This document shows positions 56,049 through 62,238 of a DNA stretch of 64,000 nucleotides, piece by piece; positions within the stretch are counted from its first letter, which is position 1; each line of letters opens with the position of its first letter. The stretch is taken from NCBI GenBank assembly GCA_002067365.1, contig MVRK01000135.1, positions 1 to 64,000 on the forward strand, written 5' to 3'. Position numbers and translations under genes: made by a program. Origin of the DNA: Methanosaeta sp. PtaU1.Bin060 (GTDB lineage Archaea > Halobacteriota > Methanosarcinia > Methanotrichales > Methanotrichaceae). Under the pieces are notes generated by a model that made no database searches, was not told the DNA's origin, and saw only the letters and a program-made list of their open reading frames with translations.

Positions 56049-58386
56049 TTTATATACTACAGGTTTGCAGGAGCAGGCACTTGATGCCTTAAGCCCAGCA
56101 ATACGAGCAGCGATACTTCAATTGAAGCAGAAGTTCCCAAGGCAAGAGATCAAAGCATTAAATTGGGATGATAATTATATTGCTATACCTATTGATGTTG
56201 ATGTAATTTTGCCTTCTCGGGGAACTATTGATGATATCGATATTCGCGAATCGGAGCCAATATGCCTCATCATAAATAAAAGAAATTATCCATATCAACC
56301 TCCTTATGTCTGGTCAAATCGCAAAGACTTTCCCAAAAATCGATTACCTCACCTCAATTACGGCCGAGCTGATAGTCCGGCAAGTTTCTGCCTACATCGA
56401 GGACGATTAGATGATTGGTATTCCGAACATACTATAAATGAACTAGCTGATAGAGCAAGGGGCTGGTTACGAGACGCGGCAGGAGGCCGCCTTATTCCTC
56501 CAGGAGATCGATTTGAACCTATACGAATAGACGAGAGTTTTGGATATTGTCTCTACGAGCCATCATATTTTATAAATCATATTCAAAATAAATGGTTTAT
56601 GGAAAATAATCGCGAAGGTTTTGCATTTTTATGGTATAAATTATTGAATAGTTCTGTTCCAGATCCAGATCCTATAGTTGGCCGGAGCGGTTATGCAATT
56701 AAGATTGAATATTTACTCAATGAGGAAATAATTCCGGGCGCTATTGATTTAAGTATAAGAATAAATGCATTACAATCTACAGATAATGAGCTAGGTAGAA
56801 GGCTATTCGGGATATTAGTATGGCCTCCAGGCGATTATTTAAATGCAGAATATTGCACAGACCACCCCCATACTCTAGAAGATCTAATTGAATGGTCTAA
56901 GCATCTTAGATTACCCCTGGAACAGGCGCTTCAGGCGTATTTGGCGAAAAATCTACATCTTCTTGTAGGTGTTCCCATAACTTTAGTAATTCCCAGACCG
57001 CAAATCCTTGTAGATAGGCAAACAAATCTTGAGCTTCTTAATTTTGTTATCATTGCCGGAGATGGTTCAGCGCCAAAAGATGGATCCTGGAACCTTAATG
57101 CAAGGGTCTCTATAATGAGCCATAGATTTCCTTTAACCCACAAAAGAGCCAGGGAAATTTCTTCAAAACCGATAGGCTTCAGTCTAGGGGATATAATCTT
57201 TCTCGGTTGCGGTTCTTTGGGTTCGAAATTGATTCTTCATTTGGCCAGAAGCGGTCAAATTTCTATGACTCTGGTTGATAATGACACATTATCACCACAT
57301 AATTTGATTAGAAATGGTCTTTTATGCCAAGCCCTTGGAAAGAATAAGGCTAAAGCTATTAAAGACGAAATTGATGGGATCTATTATGCCGACGATGAAA
57401 AGAGAATTGAAGCAATTGAAGAATCTGCGCTGAATTTTCTTCTGAGTGATCGAAAGGATATGTTGGCTAGGCATTCATGGTTGGTAGATACTACCGCGTC
57501 TAACGTAATACTGGATATGCTATGTCAAGTCGAACTTCCAGAGTCGATCCGTTGTTGTCGGTGTGAAATAGCGCATCAAGGACAATTGGGACTGCAAAGT
57601 ATAGAAGGATACCATCATAATCCACGTGTCGATGACCTAAGGATGCAGATATTTGATTGGGGAATTGAGGATGATATAATATCCGATTGGCTTCGTCAAA
57701 ACCAAGAAAAGCGCGAAAGTATAATTGGCTCAGGATTAGAGGAAATCACAATCGGAGTAAGTTGTAGCTCGGAGTCAATGAGGTTGTCTGATGAGATCTC
57801 CTCTTTGCATTCAGCGTCGTTCGCTATCTGTTTTCGAAAAGCTGCTGAAGAATCAAGATCTGATGGAACTATCCAACTAGGATATATTAATGTTACTGAA
57901 GATATTATCAATGTCGTTAGAAAACGTAACATAGGCAAAACACATGTCATACAAGCCCATAACAACCCTTTGTGGCAAGTGAGATTGAGTAATAATTCGA
58001 TGGAAAGCTTAAGGATGCTATATTCAAAATCTGGCGGTTGTGAGATAGGTGGATTACTTATAGGAATCATCAATCAGAAGTATAAAATTATATATGTAAC
58101 AAGAATAAAGACTATATCAGATAGCATGTGTCGTCCCTATCTCTTTGTAAGAGGTACGCATAATCTTCCTGAAGATCTGAAAATGATAGAGGATAGAACG
58201 GGAGGCTTAATCGGTTATGTTGGTGAGTGGCATACACATCCAATGGGAGGATCTGAATTGAGTGATCAAGATATGCATACTGTAAATCAAATTAGAAGAT
58301 ATCTCGATCACAGTAATTTGCCTACCCATGTGATGATTGTTACTTTAGATGGGCTTTATTCGCATATATTTCATCGAGAAGGGTGA
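56038..58386 (+). CDS. triple fusion: E2 (UBC-like) - E1 (ThiF-like) - JAB/JAMM peptidase
   Basis: A 782-aa single chain. Residues ~1-160 are E2-like: the fold core is ICLIINKRNYPYQPPYVW, and the putative catalytic Cys118 sits in SPASFCLHRGRLDDWYSEHT. A linker or adaptor spans ~160-380. The E1/ThiF domain spans ~380-620: ATP-binding loop IIFLGCGSLGSKLIL (G390-x-G-x-x-G395), and VDNDTLSPHNLIRNGL. The JAB/JAMM metalloprotease spans ~645-782: CEIGGLLIG (Glu669) and GEWHTHPMGGSELSDQD, matching H732-x-H734-x7-S742-x2-D745 exactly. E1 activates a ubiquitin-like C-terminus, E2 conjugates it, and JAB removes it. All three steps are here in one protein. No Ubl gene is adjacent. Confidence 0.88.
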   Translation: MASDLYTTGLQEQALDALSPAIRAAILQLKQKFPRQEIKALNWDDNYIAIPIDVDVILPSRGTIDDIDIRESEPICLIINKRNYPYQPPYVWSNRKDFPKNRLPHLNYGRADSPASFCLHRGRLDDWYSEHTINELADRARGWLRDAAGGRLIPPGDRFEPIRIDESFGYCLYEPSYFINHIQNKWFMENNREGFAFLWYKLLNSSVPDPDPIVGRSGYAIKIEYLLNEEIIPGAIDLSIRINALQSTDNELGRRLFGILVWPPGDYLNAEYCTDHPHTLEDLIEWSKHLRLPLEQALQAYLAKNLHLLVGVPITLVIPRPQILVDRQTNLELLNFVIIAGDGSAPKDGSWNLNARVSIMSHRFPLTHKRAREISSKPIGFSLGDIIFLGCGSLGSKLILHLARSGQISMTLVDNDTLSPHNLIRNGLLCQALGKNKAKAIKDEIDGIYYADDEKRIEAIEESALNFLLSDRKDMLARHSWLVDTTASNVILDMLCQVELPESIRCCRCEIAHQGQLGLQSIEGYHHNPRVDDLRMQIFDWGIEDDIISDWLRQNQEKRESIIGSGLEEITIGVSCSSESMRLSDEISSLHSASFAICFRKAAEESRSDGTIQLGYINVTEDIINVVRKRNIGKTHVIQAHNNPLWQVRLSNNSMESLRMLYSKSGGCEIGGLLIGIINQKYKIIYVTRIKTISDSMCRPYLFVRGTHNLPEDLKMIEDRTGGLIGYVGEWHTHPMGGSELSDQDMHTVNQIRRYLDHSNLPTHVMIVTLDGLYSHIFHREG

Positions 58387-58393
58387 AAGATTA

Positions 58394-59119
58394 ATGGAAA
58401 TTTTGGATCAATACGAAATAAGAGCGAGAATTTCGCCATCTGTAGTTGTTAGTCTACCATTAGCCGTCACACTGTTTATTGGTGCATATGAGGTTTCCAA
58501 TTCTCTAACCGATACTGTACTGGGAGCAGGTGTAATTTATACTATATTAATATATGGCATTAGTATTTTTATCAGAGGATTCGGGCACAAAATAGAGCAA
58601 GCCTTATGGAAAAGCTGGGGAGGTCCGTCTTCTGTGCGTGTTATGCGTTGGAGCGATTCATTATTTGGGGATGAGCAAAAGCTACAGTTTCACGATGCCG
58701 TTAGAGATAAATGCAGCATTGTCTTAAGTACTAGAGATGAAGAAAAGAGAAGTCCAAAGGATGCTGATTGGAAAATCTCGCAAGCTTTCTTACAGGTGAG
58801 AGCTATCCTTCGTCGCTGTGATAAAGAAGGTCTGTGGTCAAAACATAATGCTGAATATGGCTTCCAGCGAAATCTCTTGGGTAGCCGAGTTATATGGCTC
58901 CTTTTCTCAATTCTAGGTTCTATAGGATGTTGGACAAGTTGGACATATGAAAAGGCCAATATTTGGATACTAGGCTTGGCAATAAATTTACTATGGGCTA
59001 TTGCATCAATTATATGCGGTTGGTATTTGTTACCTAAATTCATCAGATTTTCAGCTGATCGTTATGCGGAGAGTGCATGGAGTTCATTCCTAATATGCGC
59101 GCAGAAAGATCCCGCCTGA
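58394..59119 (+). CDS. four-helix membrane protein of the ubiquitin-like operon
   Basis: This 241-aa protein has four predicted transmembrane helices: VVVSLPLAVTLFIGAYEV, TVLGAGVIYTILIYGISIFI, VIWLLFSILGSIGCWTSW and ILGLAINLLWAIASIICGWY. The cytoplasmic loop between helices 2 and 3 is ~130 residues. The ATG lies 7 bases after the E2-E1-JAB stop, with GGGTGA before it, so it is co-transcribed. In CBASS and related defence systems, small membrane proteins are common effectors; it could be a pore-forming effector or a membrane anchor for the system. No named family is recognised. Confidence 0.75.
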   Translation: MEILDQYEIRARISPSVVVSLPLAVTLFIGAYEVSNSLTDTVLGAGVIYTILIYGISIFIRGFGHKIEQALWKSWGGPSSVRVMRWSDSLFGDEQKLQFHDAVRDKCSIVLSTRDEEKRSPKDADWKISQAFLQVRAILRRCDKEGLWSKHNAEYGFQRNLLGSRVIWLLFSILGSIGCWTSWTYEKANIWILGLAINLLWAIASIICGWYLLPKFIRFSADRYAESAWSSFLICAQKDPA

Positions 59120-59221
59120 AATCCTCCGCGCCTCTCTCGTTTCCATCGCAGGCCAACTGTAGAGAGGGAAATAAAAAAGGAGGTTAAATTCTTGAAAGTG
59201 TTCCTTCTTCATATGCCTGTG

Positions 59222-59371
59222 TCAATCGAGTTTGCATCCATTCAAACATTGCCAAGATCCTCGATAATACTTCCCACCGCCTGCAAGCATGGCAAAATGT
59301 CTTCGCCCACAAACCTTGCATTCCATCAGGCCAGTGCTTGGGTCGATAAGCCTCATCACTTTCTTGGTCAT
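59222..59371 (-). CDS. small zinc-ribbon protein (49 aa)
   Basis: A short frame coding for MTKKVMRLIDPSTGLMECKV, then CGRRHFAMLAGGGKYYRGSW and QCLNGCKLD. The C-x2-C and C-x3-C pairs form a probable zinc ribbon. Short one-ribbon proteins of this type occur in archaeal mobile elements. A GGATGTGAATT lies upstream of the ATG. The opposite-strand ORF with a strong ribosome site (59192) overlaps it and is considered less likely. Confidence 0.6.
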   Translation of the reverse strand: MTKKVMRLIDPSTGLMECKVCGRRHFAMLAGGGKYYRGSWQCLNGCKLD

Positions 59372-59676
59372 GGCATAATTCACATCCTGTTATTTGATAC
59401 TGGCAAGAACCGACAGCTCTAGCTGTCAGATCCTACCCCCATACCTTGCCAAGCCAAACCCTACCGCGATAGATCTGTGTTGACTCCCTGCCGGGAGAAA
59501 ATCGAACTTGATCCACAGATCCCAACCGTGTACTGGCGGTTTCCAATATATATTTTTTCGGATCCCATAAGGTCGACAGTACTTTTTTTAGCTAGTAGCA
59601 GAAAATATTAGAAAAGTATTATGGAATAATAAGAGAATAAGGTGAGAAGTTAATATAGTTTGAAGATTTCGGAAAA
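59372..59676. other. intergenic region with one possible mini-gene
   Basis: The only notable content is the 35-codon minus-strand frame at 59461-59568, listed separately. The flanks are AT-rich (59540-59560 and 59580-59650) and probably carry promoters for leftward genes. Confidence 0.4.
59461..59568 (-). CDS. possible 35-aa element-encoded peptide
   Basis: An ATG frame reads GSEKIYIGNRQYTVGICGSS, then SIFSRQGVNTDLSR and stops. It could be a complete mini-protein or a truncated N-terminus. Its composition looks protein-like, but no family is known. Confidence 0.3.
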   Translation of the reverse strand: MGSEKIYIGNRQYTVGICGSSSIFSRQGVNTDLSR

Positions 59677-60441
59677 TTACTTCATATGTAATATATCGCC
59701 AAGTTTGATGCTGTTGATCCTGTACCTATTTAGAATCTCACTGAAAAGTTGTCGTTGTTTTTCTATGCTATCGAATCCTCTTTCTCTTGACAGGGAATAT
59801 AATTCTTCTCCAATTCTTGTAACTTTAGGACGACGAGTTCTATATCGTTCTTTCAATCTATCCCATTCACGCAAGGTATCCTTATCTCTTATCGATTCCA
59901 TTTGCAGCGAGAGTTGTGAGTAATATAATGCCTTTTTAAATATATGCCATTCATACGGTGGATCGCCATAAGAATCTAAACTCTCAAAAGTCCCTGGCAT
60001 CAAAACGCTGCTATAGAAATGAGCTGGACTGAATCCATATTTATCCTGTAACCACGAATCTATTAAAGGGTCGTCTACCATGCTTCCCAATATATTACCC
60101 ATATCTTTTATTTCCTCTTCTTTATACATTTTCGCAATTGGTGTTGGTGCTCTCATGAATTCCATATATTGCTTATCAAAATATTTTATGACATGTCCCA
60201 TTTCATGTGCTACCAGAAAAGCGTCATCAATAGTATCTGGTAATTGTCGAATAACAATAAAAGGCTTTTTATTTTCGTCGATTGATTGCATCGCGTACAT
60301 GGGACATGTTGGATCGATTATCCAATCTATTGAAATCTTTCGTGGAACCCACTCGGTTTGATAGAAGCAATCAAATTCATCAAAATGAAGTATTCTACTA
60401 ATTATATCGTCCTCATCTACTCGCTGACCATCCCTGCACAT
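59677..60441 (-). CDS. ImmA/IrrE-like HEXXH zinc peptidase
   Basis: This 254-aa protein contains the zinc-protease motif FLVAHEMGHVIKYFDK (HEMGH), typical of ImmA/IrrE-type metalloproteases that cleave regulators of mobile elements or stress pathways. Other parts (IIDPTCPMYAMQSIDENKKP, FIVIRQLPDTIDDAF) lie around the catalytic domain. The C-terminal half is helical and charged (REWDRLKERYRTRRPKVTRI). Its start overlaps the end of the small zinc-ribbon ORF upstream by 25 bases, so the two are probably co-expressed or were once one protein. Confidence 0.65.
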   Translation of the reverse strand: MCRDGQRVDEDDIISRILHFDEFDCFYQTEWVPRKISIDWIIDPTCPMYAMQSIDENKKPFIVIRQLPDTIDDAFLVAHEMGHVIKYFDKQYMEFMRAPTPIAKMYKEEEIKDMGNILGSMVDDPLIDSWLQDKYGFSPAHFYSSVLMPGTFESLDSYGDPPYEWHIFKKALYYSQLSLQMESIRDKDTLREWDRLKERYRTRRPKVTRIGEELYSLSRERGFDSIEKQRQLFSEILNRYRINSIKLGDILHMK

Positions 60442-60647
60442 GAAGAATGATTACATTTAGAGCATTTAAACGTTTTGCAGTATATCCTGAAAGCTATATC
60501 AATGGGGCTGCCTCCATCGACGGAAGGCGGCCTGACATATTTGCATATAGCACCACAGTCTATGCATTTAACAGGCACAAATAATCCAGACGGAAAAATA
60601 ACATTAGTTATCATCAACAACACTCGGTTCGTAAAATTCATGATCAA
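60417..60647 (-). CDS. zinc-ribbon ORF overlapping the peptidase
   Basis: A 76-aa frame with a CxxC pair (VKCIDCGAICKYVRPPSVD) and more cysteines near the end (IYCKTFKCSKCNHSSCAGMV), so a zinc ribbon is probable. The first ~25 residues are hydrophobic and may not be genuine. It overlaps the HEXXH peptidase start by 25 bases and may be its N-terminal partner. Confidence 0.45.
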   Translation of the reverse strand: MIMNFTNRVLLMITNVIFPSGLFVPVKCIDCGAICKYVRPPSVDGGSPIDIAFRIYCKTFKCSKCNHSSCAGMVSE

Positions 60648-60761
60648 GACAAAAATAATTCACTGAGCTTTCACGCTGGCATTCTGTATTAGCGTTATCC
60701 ACTTGTTATCGCCTCGTACCTCGATTCCACATGCCTCAGTTGGCGTTCTTCCTTCCAACCC

Positions 60762-61013
60762 TCATGCTTCCAGGCGCTTGCGCTCCAGATCCGCTTTCTC
60801 GATAGCGTCAACCGCCGCGTGATACGAATCCTCGCCCATCATGCCCGCGATCTTCTCGCGCGAAAATCCCGCATCCAGCAAGCTCTTGAATTCCTGGATC
60901 AACCCAAGTTCGGTGTCCGTAAGGCAATCTAGCGCGAGCATGTCCAGAGTGCCCTCGTCATATCGTGCCTCGCGGTTCTCCAACTTCGCAATGCGCGCCT
61001 CCAAGCCCTTCAT
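60762..61013 (-). CDS. small coiled-coil phage-like protein
   Basis: An 83-aa protein starting LEARIAKLENREARYDEGTL, with CLTDTELGLIQEFKSLLDAG and EKIAGMMGEDSYHAAVDAIE. The N-terminus is coiled coil. It overlaps the preceding 74-aa gene by four bases (ATGA). Short proteins of this design lie near packaging or replication genes of phages and plasmids; the function is unknown. Confidence 0.6.
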   Translation of the reverse strand: MKGLEARIAKLENREARYDEGTLDMLALDCLTDTELGLIQEFKSLLDAGFSREKIAGMMGEDSYHAAVDAIEKADLERKRLEA

Positions 61014-61234
61014 CGTGCCTCCAGCGCCGCCAACCTTTTCTCGATCTCAGCCAGCTTATCAAGCTCCATCGCTTTTATCCAGACCGCGAGCAGCTGAGCC
61101 ACTCGCCCGCTGTATTCCAGCTCCTTACCTTCTTGGAACGCTTTGCTTATAATTCGCTGAACAACGCGGCGCACATCATCCGGTGTCCTTAACGTTACAC
61201 CCCGCCGCTTCTTAACCCTATTATAATCTACCAT
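61010..61234 (-). CDS. small phage-like protein (74 aa)
   Basis: It reads GVTLRTPDDVRRVVQRIISK, then AFQEGKELEYSGRVAQLLAV and ELDKLAEIEKRLAALEA. The LRTPxDVR...LAALE pattern resembles small proteins often found near terminase or replication genes in phages and mobile elements. Function unknown. It overlaps the 83-aa gene by four bases. Confidence 0.65.
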   Translation of the reverse strand: MVDYNRVKKRRGVTLRTPDDVRRVVQRIISKAFQEGKELEYSGRVAQLLAVWIKAMELDKLAEIEKRLAALEAR

Positions 61235-61335
61235 AATTTAATCTCCCGCTATTGAAAATAATCGTTAATCCCCCGGAGTCTCGAATCTGGGTATTCCTCG
61301 CGCGTACATCCAGAACGTGTCGCCACGTAGTTGCG

Positions 61336-61398
61336 ATAGCGGCAATTTTCTCTACTTTTATTTTCTTTTTTGTAATTAAAAGTAAAAATAGCCGCTAT
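61336..61398. repeat. nested long palindrome (candidate replication origin)
   Basis: ATAGCGGC (61336-61343) pairs with GCCGCTAT (61391-61398). Inside, TACTTTTA (61353-61360) pairs with TAAAAGTA (61377-61384). The 63-base structure sits in a ~230-base gap between two minus-strand gene groups of the element. It may be an origin or partition site, or a terminator. Confidence 0.7.
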
Positions 61399-61463
61399 AA
61401 CCGCTAACGATACGCTGCGACCCTATTTCTTCCCCCCAATTACCTAATTCATCTCCAACCTTA

Positions 61464-61577
61464 TTACGGGATACTATGTCCCAAGGCTTCCCCGATTTTC
61501 GTTTTATCATCATCCGTCAAAGTGATTACGCCCTGTTGGGCCGCCAGCAGCAACACTGCCACCTCAAGTAGACTCAT
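61464..61577 (-). CDS. tiny 37-aa protein
   Basis: The ATG at 61577 follows the neighbouring 47-aa gene by four bases. The product begins SLLEVAVLLLAAQQGVITLT and ends DDDKTKIGEALGHSIP. It looks translationally coupled to the upstream gene. Function unknown. Confidence 0.5.
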   Translation of the reverse strand: MSLLEVAVLLLAAQQGVITLTDDDKTKIGEALGHSIP

Positions 61578-61581
61578 TTTT

Positions 61582-61725
61582 TCACGAATCATTGCGCATC
61601 GCCTTGAGCACTTGGGGCCATCTCTCACCCAGCATTTCCGCGATCTCCTCTTCACGATATCCGCACTTATTTAGAGCATCGACCTCATCAAGAAGATCGT
61701 CGATCTCGCGTTCACTAACTTTCAT
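61582..61725 (-). CDS. 47-aa phage-like protein
   Basis: It reads KVSEREIDDLLDEVDALNKC, then GYREEEIAEMLGERWPQVL. The C-terminal half has the look of a helix-turn-helix-like or small adaptor segment, similar to short proteins in archaeal mobile elements. It is followed at four bases by the 37-aa gene. Confidence 0.55.
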   Translation of the reverse strand: MKVSEREIDDLLDEVDALNKCGYREEEIAEMLGERWPQVLKAMRNDS

Positions 61726-61842
61726 TGTTCATTCTCCAAATTTTATAATATTACAGAAGTATTACGTGCACAACGGATTTTTCTCCTGTCTATCTTGGTG
61801 ATCGGTTCCGCACGTAGTTGGCGCTTCGGCTGCGTATCGCCT

Positions 61843-62238
61843 TCATTCTAGAAGAACCGCGGGTACTTGCCAATCGTATACGAAACTAGCGACCGCACCT
61901 TTCCTGACCAAATCAATCGCATCTTTATCAGAAAATGGGCTACTCTTTTTATAACTCAGTGCTACCATCGTTTGATATACCAGATCCTCGAAGCAGCCAG
62001 CCTTCAGCACCATCCCGTTTAGCACTTCGTGGAGTTCCCTCAGACAGTAATCTTCGGGCGGGAACTCAAAAGATCTGTATTGTGCACCGCTATCCGCTTC
62101 AGTAACCATACAGAAAGTCAGGGGCGGTATCGGGCAATTAATCTCGCCCGGCAAAGCCATCCTCATGAAAGTGCGAACTTCCGGGAATAGCTCAAAATAA
62201 CTGCTGTCCAGCCAAGCCGCAGTCTTAACCGAGTTCAA
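61843..62238 (-). CDS. 131-aa protein coupled to the helicase-primase
   Basis: It starts MNSVKTAAWLDSSYFELFPE and contains INCPIPPLTFCMVTEADSGA, then DYCLRELHEVLNGMVLKAGC. The ATG overlaps the stop of the helicase-primase gene by four bases, so it is translationally coupled and probably works with it. No known family. Confidence 0.65.
   Translation of the reverse strand: MNSVKTAAWLDSSYFELFPEVRTFMRMALPGEINCPIPPLTFCMVTEADSGAQYRSFEFPPEDYCLRELHEVLNGMVLKAGCFEDLVYQTMVALSYKKSSPFSDKDAIDLVRKGAVASFVYDWQVPAVLLE

Noticed and set aside
59192-59422. 76-aa plus-strand frame after a strong AAAGGAGGT ribosome site
   Set aside because: The product has no domain and overlaps the Cys-paired zinc-ribbon gene on the other strand. 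The ribosome site is impressive, so it is worth a transcript check, but the minus-strand gene is the better supported.
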